DNA of 64,000 nucleotides from Crocinitomicaceae bacterium (GTDB lineage Bacteria > Bacteroidota > Bacteroidia > Flavobacteriales_D > Crocinitomicaceae), in contig JAGQYP010000006.1 in assembly GCA_020436025.1 (NCBI GenBank), positions 1-64,000 of the forward strand, read 5' to 3'. This document shows, in pieces, positions 7,134 to 14,900 of the stretch. Both the position numbers and the translations under genes were made by a program. The notes below the pieces were generated by a model. The model worked only from the letters and a program-made list of their open reading frames with translations. It did no database searches and had not been told where the DNA came from. How positions within the stretch are numbered: position 1 is the stretch's first letter; each line of letters opens with the position of its first letter.

Positions 7134-8155
7134 GAGGGAACATTTTTAAAGAAATAATTCATGTCTTCAGAGTTCTTCTGTTTGAAAGCTTTATAGGGTC
7201 TGGACATGGATAACAAATATTTTTTCACAGGTCGTTGAACTACTCTTGTGACAACTTTTTGAGCTTTTGGGACAGATTGCTCAATCATTTTAAAATAATC
7301 ATTTAGATCTTGACTTCTAAAGTTTAATATGTTCTGCAATTGATCTCCATCTTGATAAAACCCGCAGTGGAAATTATGCTCAGCAAAGGAATGTTCTGGA
7401 AAATTAATCTCTCCCAATCCGAATAATTGAAAATACTTTCCAAGCAAATCGCGGTACTGTATTCTACACTTTTCTCCTCCACCCAAATTAAAGGTATTTC
7501 TGCTCAAAACTTCCCTTTTATCGATCGCATTTGCAAAGGCTCGTGCGGCGTCCATTGGGGTACATATTTCAACTGAAGTCTCCAAAGGCATTTCGAAAAG
7601 CAAACCAGAAGCTTTATGATTTCCAACTCCCATAATGGCAGTCAGCCTAAAAATGGTCCAATCTAATTTCGAATTTCTAAGTATCTCCTCCGCTTTAATT
7701 TTTGTCTTTCCATATTCATCTCGTGGAGAGGCTTTTAATTCATCTGAAATTTTAATATCAGGATTTTCCAGACGACATCCATAAACTGAAACAGAAGAAG
7801 AATATATAAAAAAAGCATCCGGAGAATATTTTTCTAGAGACTCTAATAGGTTTTTTGTCCCTCCAACATTTATTAATTCGGCAAACTCTGGTTCTTCATC
7901 TGCAAGTGGTGGAATTATAGCCGCAAGATGAATTACAGTATCTATATTTTTACAAACCTCTTCGACTTGTTCCCTATTTCTTAAATCCCCAAAGTGTACT
8001 GTAATTTGTCCCTCATATTGCGAAAAAACCTTCTTTGCTCTTTTAGAAGGCACATCAAATACATGGATTTCTACATTTGGGTTTTTCACCAAATTCTTCA
8101 AAGCCTCCGAACCTACAGTCCCCGATGCTCCAGTAAGAAGAACTTTCTTTTTCAT
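7130..8155 (-). CDS. NAD-dependent epimerase/dehydratase (extended SDR)
   Basis: A 341-residue extended short-chain dehydrogenase. The Rossmann motif GASGTVGSE lies at residues 8-16, a conserved Asp (HFGDLRN) follows the third strand, IDTVIHLAA marks strand 4, and the catalytic Ser and YGKTK (Tyr-x-x-x-Lys) lie near residues 122-150. These enzymes act on nucleotide sugars or related hydroxy compounds with NAD(P). The C-terminal 40 residues are basic and not typical. It leads a two-gene operon with the DUF2141 protein, overlapping it by four bases. The substrate cannot be assigned. Confidence 0.85.
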   Translation of the reverse strand: MKKKVLLTGASGTVGSEALKNLVKNPNVEIHVFDVPSKRAKKVFSQYEGQITVHFGDLRNREQVEEVCKNIDTVIHLAAIIPPLADEEPEFAELINVGGTKNLLESLEKYSPDAFFIYSSSVSVYGCRLENPDIKISDELKASPRDEYGKTKIKAEEILRNSKLDWTIFRLTAIMGVGNHKASGLLFEMPLETSVEICTPMDAARAFANAIDKREVLSRNTFNLGGGEKCRIQYRDLLGKYFQLFGLGEINFPEHSFAEHNFHCGFYQDGDQLQNILNFRSQDLNDYFKMIEQSVPKAQKVVTRVVQRPVKKYLLSMSRPYKAFKQKNSEDMNYFFKNVPS

Positions 8156-8492
8156 GTGTGTTTTAAATTGAAAGTAATGATCGATTCATTCCTTTAAAAA
8201 TCAGGAATAGTGCCAAAATTAAAAAAGGAAAATAGAATTGCTGAAAAAAATAAGCGAACAGGCAAAAATCTTCGTTAATTTCCTGAACTCTCAAGCCAAT
8301 TGCGCCCTGAGGTCAATACTCGTTTTGATTGTTTTCACTTTCATCCTTTTGACTCAGGATAAACTTTGCGTTTCACTTTTATTGAATTAAACTCTCACCC
8401 CAATTACGCCCTGAGGTCAAAAACTCGGTTTGGATGTTAATCTCTTTCATCCATTTGACTCAGGATAAACTTTGCGTTTCACTTTAATTGAA
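8156..8492. other. Gene-free region, mostly tandem repeat
   Basis: The 130 bases after the SDR start (8156-8286) show no feature I can support beyond a probable promoter region for the leftward SDR gene. The rest, 8287-8492, is the tandem repeat described separately. Confidence 0.6.
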
Positions 8493-8514
8493 TTAAACTC
8501 TCACCCCAATTACG
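8287..8514. repeat. 104-106 bp tandem repeat reaching into a gene 3' end
   Basis: Units begin with ACTCTCA at 8287, 8391 and 8497, spaced 104 and 106 bp. Two full diverged units are followed by a partial third (to about 8514) that is the last six codons of the SpoIIE gene on the minus strand. Each unit contains CCTGAGGTCAA and TTTGACTCAGG, able to form an imperfect hairpin. The duplication therefore copied the gene end plus its downstream flank. Confidence 0.75.
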
Positions 8515-10448
8515 CAAACATCGTCGATTTGCTCTAGTTGTCCTTTCCAAGATTCAAACTCAATATCTAAGTTGTTATTTTGATCTTCTGCTGATAGATG
8601 GGCTATTGACATTAAATGTTCCCTAAATCTTTTGTATTTGTATTTTTTTCCTTGATCTCCTCCAAATTGATCCGCATAGCCATCGCTAAAAGTATAAATC
8701 ATGTCACCGGAATTTAATTGGATCTTGGTTTGACTAAAAGACCTCAATTCTCCTGTGTGCGACCCCACAGGCATTTTATCTGGTAAGAATTCTAACAACC
8801 CTAACTGCTCATTGGATTCTTTCAATGGATCGGTTTCCTTAATTGATTCTTTGTTGCGAATGATATACAATGGATTATTAGCTCCTGCGAAAGTGAGAGT
8901 ATTTGTTTTCTTTTCCCAAACACACAAGGCCAAATCGATTCCATCTTTGCGCTCTGTATCCAGGTTTTTTTGTTTTAAGGCACTGATGATCTTTTCTCTC
9001 AATTTATTTAATACCTCTTGTGGCTCTAAAATCTTATTCTCAATAATGATCTCATTCAAAAATCCAATTCCAAGCATGGACATAAATGCCCCAGGCACAC
9101 CATGACCTGTGCAGTCTGCGGCTACCCAAATTGACAATCCTTCTTCTTCATGTTCTAGAGCCCAGAAAAAATCACCGGAAACGACATCTTTTGGTTTGAA
9201 AAGAATAAAAAACTCTGGACTTATTTTTGACCACTCAGCATCCGAAGTAAGCAGAGCAGTTTGGATTTGCCTGGCGTAGTTGATACTATCCGTAATTTCT
9301 TTATGCTGTTCTTCAATCTGCTCGTTTTTATCTGTCAACAATCTATTAATCTTCCTTCTTCTCAAGCTTTGCAGCAAAATCAATACAGTAACAATCAACA
9401 CTAATCCAATGACAATTCCCAAATAAATTCTAGTTTTCTTAACAAAGGATATTTCTTCTTGAGATCTTTGTTCCTGCTCCTCTAATAAGGCAATCTCGTG
9501 TTGCTTTTTTTCATTGTCGATCACGGCATCCTTTTCAGATAATTCCATCAAAAACTCTTGATTTCTTAATGAATCGCGCAATTTTATTCCTTCCGCTAAG
9601 TAGGTGTACGCCTTTTCAAATGAGGCCAAATCTCTGTAAAGAGTTGAAATATATATTTTGGCATCTGCAACTTGATCCCACTGCTCTTTTTCGATCGAAA
9701 TACTTATTTCCTGTAAGAACAATTCTTCCGCTTTTTTGAGCTCGCCTTTTTTGTAATACAACTGACCGAGAGTATTCGATAAATTGGTTATGGTCACATA
9801 ATTCCCTAATTCCATGGCCAACTTATAGGCTTTCTCTAAATAGAAAAAGGAACTGTCATCCTGTTCCAAATAGAAAAAACAATTCCCAATATTCATGTAG
9901 ATATTTGGATCTATCTGACCCATTTTTTCTTGAATTCTTCTGGCTCTATGAAATTTTTCTAATGCTCCATTATAATTTTTTTCATCATACTGAAGAATCC
10001 CAAAATTGATATCACTCAATATCACCCCAGGAATAAATCCATACTTTTCAAAGACTTCTTTACATTCCTGAAAAGCTTTGGAGGCAAGATTAGATTTTTT
10101 TATTGATCGATAGATGATTCCTTCGTTGTACCTCACTTTGTAAGCATTCATTGAATCTTTAGCATCTATAAAAACTTTGAACGCCACCTCATAATGTTCC
10201 ATCGCTTTTTCTGGATTTCCCCGTACATCTGCGATCACTCCCCTTCCCTTTTCGGCCAAACCAATTGCCGTTGTATAATCCATTTCTTTTGCTTCCTCTA
10301 GGATGATTTTATACAAGGAATCTGCTCCAGATGGATTGGGATAATGCCAGGAAACAGCCACCTGTAACAAGCTGTCGATCCTTTGCTCCTTCTGACTAAA
10401 AAGGAGTCCGAAATTCAAAATAAAGAGGACAAACAGGATCTTTTTCAA
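8493..10448 (-). CDS. TPR sensor with SpoIIE-type serine phosphatase domain
   Basis: A 651-residue signalling protein. A signal peptide (1-18) leads into about seven TPR-like helix pairs (30-310) outside the membrane, then a coiled segment, one transmembrane helix at about 341-362, a second coiled coil (365-400), and a PP2C/SpoIIE phosphatase (410-651). The metal-binding motif ISIWVAADCTGHGVPGA is reduced here to AADCTGHGVPGAFMS, and the later GDMIYTFSDGYADQFGG carries the second Asp pair. This RsbU-like layout is widespread in Bacteroidota; targets are usually anti-sigma-factor antagonists, but none is nearby. Its last codons lie within the tandem repeat at 8287-8514. Confidence 0.88.
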   Translation of the reverse strand: MKKILFVLFILNFGLLFSQKEQRIDSLLQVAVSWHYPNPSGADSLYKIILEEAKEMDYTTAIGLAEKGRGVIADVRGNPEKAMEHYEVAFKVFIDAKDSMNAYKVRYNEGIIYRSIKKSNLASKAFQECKEVFEKYGFIPGVILSDINFGILQYDEKNYNGALEKFHRARRIQEKMGQIDPNIYMNIGNCFFYLEQDDSSFFYLEKAYKLAMELGNYVTITNLSNTLGQLYYKKGELKKAEELFLQEISISIEKEQWDQVADAKIYISTLYRDLASFEKAYTYLAEGIKLRDSLRNQEFLMELSEKDAVIDNEKKQHEIALLEEQEQRSQEEISFVKKTRIYLGIVIGLVLIVTVLILLQSLRRRKINRLLTDKNEQIEEQHKEITDSINYARQIQTALLTSDAEWSKISPEFFILFKPKDVVSGDFFWALEHEEEGLSIWVAADCTGHGVPGAFMSMLGIGFLNEIIIENKILEPQEVLNKLREKIISALKQKNLDTERKDGIDLALCVWEKKTNTLTFAGANNPLYIIRNKESIKETDPLKESNEQLGLLEFLPDKMPVGSHTGELRSFSQTKIQLNSGDMIYTFSDGYADQFGGDQGKKYKYKRFREHLMSIAHLSAEDQNNNLDIEFESWKGQLEQIDDVCVIGVRV

Positions 10449-10658
10449 TGTATTATTTTTTTAGAAAACTCCCCTAAAATAAGAAAATCCCGCTATTTCT
10501 AAATATGAGTTAAAATTGGTTTTCAGATTTAATGAAAAAACATGTCTCTGTTCACATAATCCATATATTCCTCTGAAATAAATCGCTTTAGAATTCCACG
10601 AAAGACTGCTTTTTTGGTTCAAATATTCCCGATAATTTTTAATTATATTCGTGCCAAT

Positions 10659-11078
10659 ATGCTTTCTAAGAGAACTAAATACGGTTTAAAGGCTTTGACA
10701 TTCATAGCTAAACAGGACAAAGAAAATCCTGTTCAAATTGCTACGATTTCAAAAGAAGAAAACATCTCACATAAGTTTCTTGAATCGATCCTATTAAGCA
10801 TGCGAAAAGCCGGATTCCTTGGATCCAAAAAGGGAAAAGGAGGAGGCTATTACCTTTTAAAAGATGCGGATAAAATTCAAATGAGCGATGTGATTCGGCT
10901 TTTAGAAGGTCCCATTGCCATGCTTCCATGCGTAAGTTTAAACTTCTATGAAAGATGCGATGATTGTCCTGATGAAACAAAATGCAGTGTACATGCACTC
11001 ATGATCGAAGTTCGAGACGCTACCCTGGAGATCCTTAAAAACAAGACTTTAGCCGATCTTGTAGCTGATATTTCTTAA
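10659..11078 (+). CDS. Rrf2 family transcriptional regulator (likely cysteine/Fe-S responsive)
   Basis: A 139-residue Rrf2/IscR-type repressor with an N-terminal winged helix (MLSKRTKYGLKALTFIA, recognition helix HKFLESILLSMRKAG, wing GKGGGYYL). Cys91, Cys100, Cys103 and Cys109 form a cluster ligand set close to that of [2Fe-2S]-binding members. The start is the ATG at 10659; the in-frame TTG at 10614 adds residues foreign to the family. It stands 106 bases before the sulfate assimilation genes and is the obvious candidate regulator; in other bacteria Rrf2 members such as CymR control cysteine metabolism. Target site inferred: the inverted repeat at 11142-11160. Confidence 0.9.
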   Translation: MLSKRTKYGLKALTFIAKQDKENPVQIATISKEENISHKFLESILLSMRKAGFLGSKKGKGGGYYLLKDADKIQMSDVIRLLEGPIAMLPCVSLNFYERCDDCPDETKCSVHALMIEVRDATLEILKNKTLADLVADIS

Positions 11079-11106
11079 ATCAATTTCAAAAAAAATTAAA
11101 AAAACA

Positions 11107-11137
11107 TTTGGAACACATTGATTTTCATTTACCTTTG
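11107..11137 (+). promoter_or_regulatory. Promoter of the sulfate assimilation operon
   Basis: TTTG (11107-11110), a 19-base spacer and TACCTTTG (11130-11137) fit the Bacteroidota promoter consensus exactly. Transcription would begin near 11142-11145, at the edge of the inverted repeat that follows. Confidence 0.75.
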
Positions 11138-11141
11138 TATT

Positions 11142-11160
11142 CCCTACTTATCCGATAGGG
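11142..11160. promoter_or_regulatory. Inverted repeat operator candidate at the cys transcription start
   Basis: CCCTA (11142-11146) and TAGGG (11156-11160) flank nine bases. The repeat sits at the predicted transcription start, where a bound repressor would block initiation. The adjacent Rrf2 protein is the likely ligand (inference). Confidence 0.5.
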
Positions 11161-11184
11161 TTTAAAGTTTAAAAGAAAATTAAG

Positions 11185-11439
11185 ATGATAATTGATCAAG
11201 CAATACCAAGAAATACGGGCTACACAGAAGATCGAACAAGTGGTGATAAACCCTTAAGAAGCATCATAAAATCGATCAGCTGGCGTCTTGTGGGCACCTT
11301 GGACACGATACTTATTTCTTGGGTAATTACAGGTGAACTGACTCTGGCATTCTCCATTGGTTCGATCGAATTATTCACAAAAATGATCTTGTATTTCTTT
11401 CATGAAAGAATTTGGAACAATGTTAAATGGGGTAAATAA
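11185..11439 (+). CDS. DUF2061 family small membrane protein
   Basis: An 84-residue DUF2061 protein with two transmembrane helices (about 35-52 and 56-70). Family marks are SWRLVGTLDTILISW and the C-terminal HERIWNNVKWG. In Bacteroidota it regularly heads sulfate assimilation operons, as here, which suggests a part in sulfate or sulfite handling at the inner membrane; the biochemical role is not known. It has its own consensus promoter, and its stop is four bases from the cysH start. Confidence 0.88.
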   Translation: MIIDQAIPRNTGYTEDRTSGDKPLRSIIKSISWRLVGTLDTILISWVITGELTLAFSIGSIELFTKMILYFFHERIWNNVKWGK

Positions 11440-11442
11440 AAA

Positions 11443-12054
11443 ATGATGAATCTGGAAAATATCAATAACGAATTAAAAGAGAAGTCTCCAAAAGAGATTA
11501 TCGAATGGGCGATGAATAATTCTGAAAGACCCGTTCTTACAACAAATTTCAGACCTTATGAATCGGCTATTTTGCACGCGGTTTCAAATGTAAAACTCGA
11601 TATAAAGGTCATTTGGTGTGATACTGGGTACAATACTCCAAACACCTACAGACATGCCAAAGAATTAATTGATCAGCTCGAATTGTCTGTGGATATCTAT
11701 GTGCCTAAAATTTCTGTTGGCTATCGAAATGTGCTGATGGGAATACCTGAAGTGGATACAGATGAACACCAGGAATTCACGGAACAAGTCAAATTGGAAC
11801 CCTTCCGAAGAGCCATGGAAGAACATCAACCAGATTTATGGTTTACGAATTTGAGAAAAGGTCAAACAGCTTTCAGAGACTCCATCGATATTGTTTCAAA
11901 AGGAAAAGATGGCAAAATCAAAGTGAGTCCATTTTACCATTGGACAGATGAAGAATTAGACGTATACCTTGATACTCATAATCTTCCAAACGAATTCAAA
12001 TATTTCGACCCAACAAAGGTATTGTCGAACAGAGAATGCGGACTTCATGCTTAG
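11443..12054 (+). CDS. cysH: Phosphoadenosine phosphosulfate reductase
   Basis: A 203-residue PAPS/APS reductase family enzyme, which reduces activated sulfate to sulfite. The P-loop-like phosphate region TTNFRPYESAILHAV is at 33-47, IKVIWCDTGYNT follows, and the C-terminal catalytic Cys is in RECGLHA, the last residues. The CC...CxxC cluster of assimilatory APS reductases is absent, which favours PAPS as substrate; however, no APS kinase (CysC) is seen in the window or fused to CysN, so the substrate is open. It is at the short end for the family (about 240 residues in enterobacteria). Followed one base after the stop by a purine-rich repeat. Confidence 0.88.
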   Translation: MMNLENINNELKEKSPKEIIEWAMNNSERPVLTTNFRPYESAILHAVSNVKLDIKVIWCDTGYNTPNTYRHAKELIDQLELSVDIYVPKISVGYRNVLMGIPEVDTDEHQEFTEQVKLEPFRRAMEEHQPDLWFTNLRKGQTAFRDSIDIVSKGKDGKIKVSPFYHWTDEELDVYLDTHNLPNEFKYFDPTKVLSNRECGLHA

Positions 12055-12136
12055 GAGTAGTGAGCAAGAGAATTGAGCAAGAGCAAGAGTAGTGAGCAAG
12101 AGCAAGAGTAGTGAGCAAGAAAAATAATAAAGAGAA
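12055..12136. repeat. GAGCAAGA-type repeat spacer between cysH and cysD
   Basis: Purine-rich spacer built from GAGCAAGA, GAGTAGT and GAATT words, starting directly after the cysH stop and ending just before cysD. It is closely related, base for base at its start, to the spacer after cysD at 13046-13137. Confidence 0.7.
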
Positions 12137-12142
12137 TTAGAT

Positions 12143-13045
12143 ATGAAAAATATATTAGAAAATAATGCATTAGAAAACGAAGCCATCTTCATCATTCATG
12201 AAGTTGCGGCTCAGTTTGAAAAGCCGGTTCTGTTGTTTTCAGGTGGAAAGGATTCAATCACATTGGTGAGATTGGCTCAAAAAGCTTTCTATCCTGCTAA
12301 AATTCCTTTTCCTCTGCTACATGTAGATACAGGACATAATTTTCCTGAGACCATCGAGTTCCGAGACAATTTGGTTGAAGAATTAGGTTTAGAATTGATC
12401 GTTAGAAATGTCCAGGACAATATTGACGCTGGACGAGTTAAAGAGGAAACAGGGAAATACGCTTCCAGAAACATGCTCCAAACGGAGACCCTTTTGGATG
12501 CCATTGAGGAATTCGGTTTTGATGCTTGTATTGGTGGGGCTCGTCGTGATGAGGAAAAAGCAAGAGCTAAAGAACGCATTTTCTCCGTTCGAGATGATTT
12601 CGGACAATGGGATGAAAAAAACCAAAGACCTGAAGTATTCGATATGCTCAATGGACGCATTGATCTTGGTCAAAATGTTCGTGTTTTCCCAATTTCGAAT
12701 TGGACGGAACTGGATGTTTGGTCCTACATTGAAAAAGAAGGTATCGAAATCCCTTCTATCTATTTCGCACACAAAAGACCTGTTTTCGAGAGAGATGGTT
12801 TGATCTGGTCGGCAAATGATGAATATGTCTACCGAGAAAATGATGAATTGGTATATGAAAAAATAGTTCGTTTCAGAACTGTCGGAGACATGTCTTGTAC
12901 CGCAGCAGTTGAATCCAATGCTTTTATCATTGAAGATGTAGTGAGAGAAATTCGAGAATCGAAAATATCAGAACGAGGTGCTCGTATCGATGATAAAAGA
13001 TCGGAAGCTGCCATGGAAAAAAGGAAACAACAAGGATACTTTTAG
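12143..13045 (+). CDS. cysD: Sulfate adenylyltransferase subunit 2
   Basis: A 300-residue CysD, the catalytic small subunit of ATP sulfurylase (sulfate + ATP to APS + PPi), an N-type ATP pyrophosphatase. The SGGKDS loop is at residues 34-39 (LFSGGKDSITLVRLA), followed by HVDTGHNFPETI, GGARRDEEKARAKER and FRTVGDMSCTAAVES, all diagnostic. Length is typical. It works with the GTPase subunit CysN encoded next. The spacer between them (298 bases) is unusually long for an operon and consists of repeats. Confidence 0.95.
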   Translation: MKNILENNALENEAIFIIHEVAAQFEKPVLLFSGGKDSITLVRLAQKAFYPAKIPFPLLHVDTGHNFPETIEFRDNLVEELGLELIVRNVQDNIDAGRVKEETGKYASRNMLQTETLLDAIEEFGFDACIGGARRDEEKARAKERIFSVRDDFGQWDEKNQRPEVFDMLNGRIDLGQNVRVFPISNWTELDVWSYIEKEGIEIPSIYFAHKRPVFERDGLIWSANDEYVYRENDELVYEKIVRFRTVGDMSCTAAVESNAFIIEDVVREIRESKISERGARIDDKRSEAAMEKRKQQGYF

Positions 13046-13137
13046 AGTTGTGAGCAAGAGAATTGAGCAAGAGCAAGAGTTGTGCCCTTCGAAAAGCTCA
13101 GGAACCGCAAGAGTTTTGAGCAAGAGCAAGAAAAATT
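13046..13137. repeat. GAGCAAGA repeat spacer interrupted by REP-like element
   Basis: A second copy of the purine-rich spacer found after cysH. Here the GAGCAAGA words are interrupted at 13085-13106 by a REP-like half palindrome (CCCTTCGAAAAGCTCAGG core), absent from the first copy. The same core occurs at 14981-15002 and 61047-61066. Confidence 0.7.
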
Positions 13138-13223
13138 AATTGGACAATAGATACTAGATAATAGATTCTAGACAAAAGACAACAGAGAAAAGACAATGAA
13201 CAATTAACAATTAACAATTAAAA
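13138..13223. repeat. Iterated AACAATT/GACAATAGA words
   Basis: Low-complexity spacer of degenerate words (ATAGATACTAGATAATAGA, then AACAATTAACAATTAAC). A comparable AACAATGAATAATG tract stands at about 14610-14690 in front of the second copy of the following duplicated module. Confidence 0.55.
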
Positions 13224-13343
13224 ATGGGTAAAAGACTTAGTTAGAAATTGAATTGATTTAGAAGATTAAATATCAATCTATTAGTCTGAAAGTCTTGCAA
13301 TCTGAAAATCTTGTAGTCTTGCAGTCTCAAAATCTTAAAAAAA
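13224..13343 (+). repeat. Duplicated leader module, copy 1 (before cysN)
   Basis: A 120-bp segment that recurs, diverged, at 14689-14819. Both copies begin with a six-codon mini-ORF (MGKRLS, stop), continue with AATTG and AGTCTGAAA words, then TCTTGCAATCT/TCTTGTAGTCT words, and end CAGTCTCAAAATCT plus an A-rich stretch right before an ATG. Here the ATG is that of cysN. Confidence 0.65.
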
Positions 13344-14594
13344 ATGGAAGTACTTAAAATAGCAACAGCAGGAAGTGTGGATGATGGAAAGTCCACTTTG
13401 ATTGGTCGGATTCTGTATGATACGAATTCATTGACTGATGATAAATTAGAGGCAATTGAAAAAAATAGTCGATCTAAAGGATATGATTACTTGGATTTTT
13501 CTTTGGCAACAGATGGATTGGTAGCGGAAAGGGAACAGGGCATCACAATTGACGTGGCTCATATCTACTTTTCTACAAATAAAAGATCCTACATCATTGC
13601 AGATACTCCGGGTCACATTGAATATACCCGAAACATGGTTACCGGAGCCTCAACTTCTCAAGCATCCATTATTTTAGTGGACGCTCGAAATGGGGTGATC
13701 GAACAAACTAAAAGACACTTTTTTATCAATAATTTATTGCGTGTAAAGGAGATCATTGTAGCTGTCAATAAAATGGATTTGGTGAATTTTGAAGAAGGTC
13801 GTTTCAATGAAATAAAAGATCAAATACAACAATTGGTTGATTCGGCTTCCTACAAAAATCAGAATATCACTTTCGTTCCAATTTCGGCATTGAAAGGTGA
13901 TAATGTGGTGAAGAAATCAGAAAATACAACCTGGTATACAGGAGAAACTTTGTTGGAGCATCTAGAAAAAATTGAAAACAAAGATGTTTATGAAGAAGCG
14001 CAAGCAAGGTTTCCCGTACAAACGGTGATCAGACCAAAAACAGATGAATACCATGATTTTAGAGGATATGCGGGCAAAATTTATGGAGGGGATTTATCTG
14101 TAGGTGATGAAGTGGTGATTCTACCTTCGGAAACGAAATCAAAAATAAAAGAAATCCACTTTTTTAATGAGCAATTTCAATCGGCCAAAAGAGGTTCTTC
14201 TGTGACCATTACATTAGAAGATAATGTGAATGTTTCTAGAGGAGACATGATCGTAAAAGCCAATGAAATACCAAATGTCAGTAAATCGCTAAATGCCACT
14301 ATTTGTTGGATGGACAACAATCCACTTAAACCGCTATCCAAATATTATTTGCAACACGGGGTAAATAATGTAGCAACAAAAATAGAGTCGATTGATTCCA
14401 TTTTAGCGACTGATTTTAGCGGAGAAACAACGGAAGTGTCTGAATTGAATTTAAACGATATCGGTAAGGTTCAACTAAAAGTTAATAAACCTCTATTTTA
14501 TGATTCCTACGATGAAAACAAAGGCAATGGAGCTTTTATTTTAATTGATAGTCAAACAAATACAACTGCAGGAGTAGGATTCATTAATGGATAA
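13344..14594 (+). CDS. cysN: Sulfate adenylyltransferase subunit 1 (GTPase)
   Basis: A 416-residue EF-Tu-like GTPase that couples GTP hydrolysis to APS formation by CysD. G1 is AGSVDDGKST (residues 9-18), switch regions include REQGITIDVAHIYF, G3 is ADTPGHIEY, and G4 is AVNKMDL; two beta-barrel domains follow. There is no C-terminal APS kinase extension, so this is CysN rather than NodQ/CysNC. It is flanked on both sides by copies of a duplicated leader module. Downstream, an attenuator separates it from the sulfite reductase gene. Confidence 0.95.
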   Translation: MEVLKIATAGSVDDGKSTLIGRILYDTNSLTDDKLEAIEKNSRSKGYDYLDFSLATDGLVAEREQGITIDVAHIYFSTNKRSYIIADTPGHIEYTRNMVTGASTSQASIILVDARNGVIEQTKRHFFINNLLRVKEIIVAVNKMDLVNFEEGRFNEIKDQIQQLVDSASYKNQNITFVPISALKGDNVVKKSENTTWYTGETLLEHLEKIENKDVYEEAQARFPVQTVIRPKTDEYHDFRGYAGKIYGGDLSVGDEVVILPSETKSKIKEIHFFNEQFQSAKRGSSVTITLEDNVNVSRGDMIVKANEIPNVSKSLNATICWMDNNPLKPLSKYYLQHGVNNVATKIESIDSILATDFSGETTEVSELNLNDIGKVQLKVNKPLFYDSYDENKGNGAFILIDSQTNTTAGVGFING

Positions 14595-14688
14595 AAAAGA
14601 GATGTTAGACAATAGACAATTAAAAATGAACAATGAATAATGAATAATGAACAATGAATAATGAACAATGAATAATGAATAATGAATA
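14595..14688. repeat. Iterated AACAATGAATAATG tract
   Basis: After cysN the spacer iterates AACAATGAATAATG words up to the second leader module. The minus-strand ORF that runs through this tract is an artefact of the repeats. The gene-free stretch from here to 15035 is otherwise filled by the second leader module, the leader ORF, the attenuator and a REP-like element. Confidence 0.65.
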
Positions 14689-14819
14689 ATGGGTAAAAGA
14701 CTTAGTTAGGAATTGATGTAGAATAATAATGTAGTCTGAAAATCTGATAGTCTTGCAATCTTGTAGTCTTGTAGTCTTGTAGTCTTGCAATCTTGCAGTC
14801 TCAAAATCTAAAAAATCAA
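14689..14819 (+). repeat. Duplicated leader module, copy 2 (before Cys-rich leader ORF)
   Basis: Second copy of the module at 13224-13343. It begins with the same MGKRLS-stop mini-ORF, has extra TCTTGTAGTCT iterations, and ends CAGTCTCAAAATCT with an A-rich run directly before the ATG at 14820. The shared placement before a start codon supports the view that the small ORF is translated. Confidence 0.65.
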
Positions 14820-14900
14820 ATGAATAAAAATCAAACATATTGCTGCTTTTGTTGGATGAACCCATTTATGGTTCCCAATAGCAAATGGAATGAAGATTAA
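14820..14900 (+). CDS. Cys-codon leader peptide of sulfite reductase attenuator
   Basis: A 26-codon ORF, MNKNQTYCCFCWMNPFMVPN followed by SKWNED and a TAA stop. Codons 8, 9 and 11 are TGC, TGC and TGT, a dense cysteine run inside an otherwise ordinary peptide. It starts directly after a leader module identical in kind to that before cysN, and stops 22 bases before a strong terminator hairpin upstream of the sulfite reductase gene. This is the expected form of a leader peptide whose translation senses charged tRNA-Cys. Alternatively it is a small functional Cys-rich protein or chance. Inference from sequence only. Confidence 0.6.
   Translation: MNKNQTYCCFCWMNPFMVPNSKWNED

Noticed and set aside
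10614-10658. TTG start for the Rrf2 regulator
   Set aside because: Extra residues are not Rrf2-like; the ATG at 10659 begins with the family MLSKRTKYGLKAL.
12055-13137. CRISPR-like array in GAGCAAGA spacers
   Set aside because: Words of 6-8 bases with no constant repeat length, no unique spacers of even size and no cas genes.
14689-14709. MGKRLS mini-ORF as an annotated gene
   Set aside because: Six codons are too few to support as a coding gene; it is kept as a feature of the duplicated leader module.
14620-14865. 81-codon minus-strand ORF (RLQDYKTTRLQDCKT-type)
   Set aside because: Translation of the TCTTGTAGTCT and AATGAATAATG repeats; it is antisense to the leader module and attenuator.
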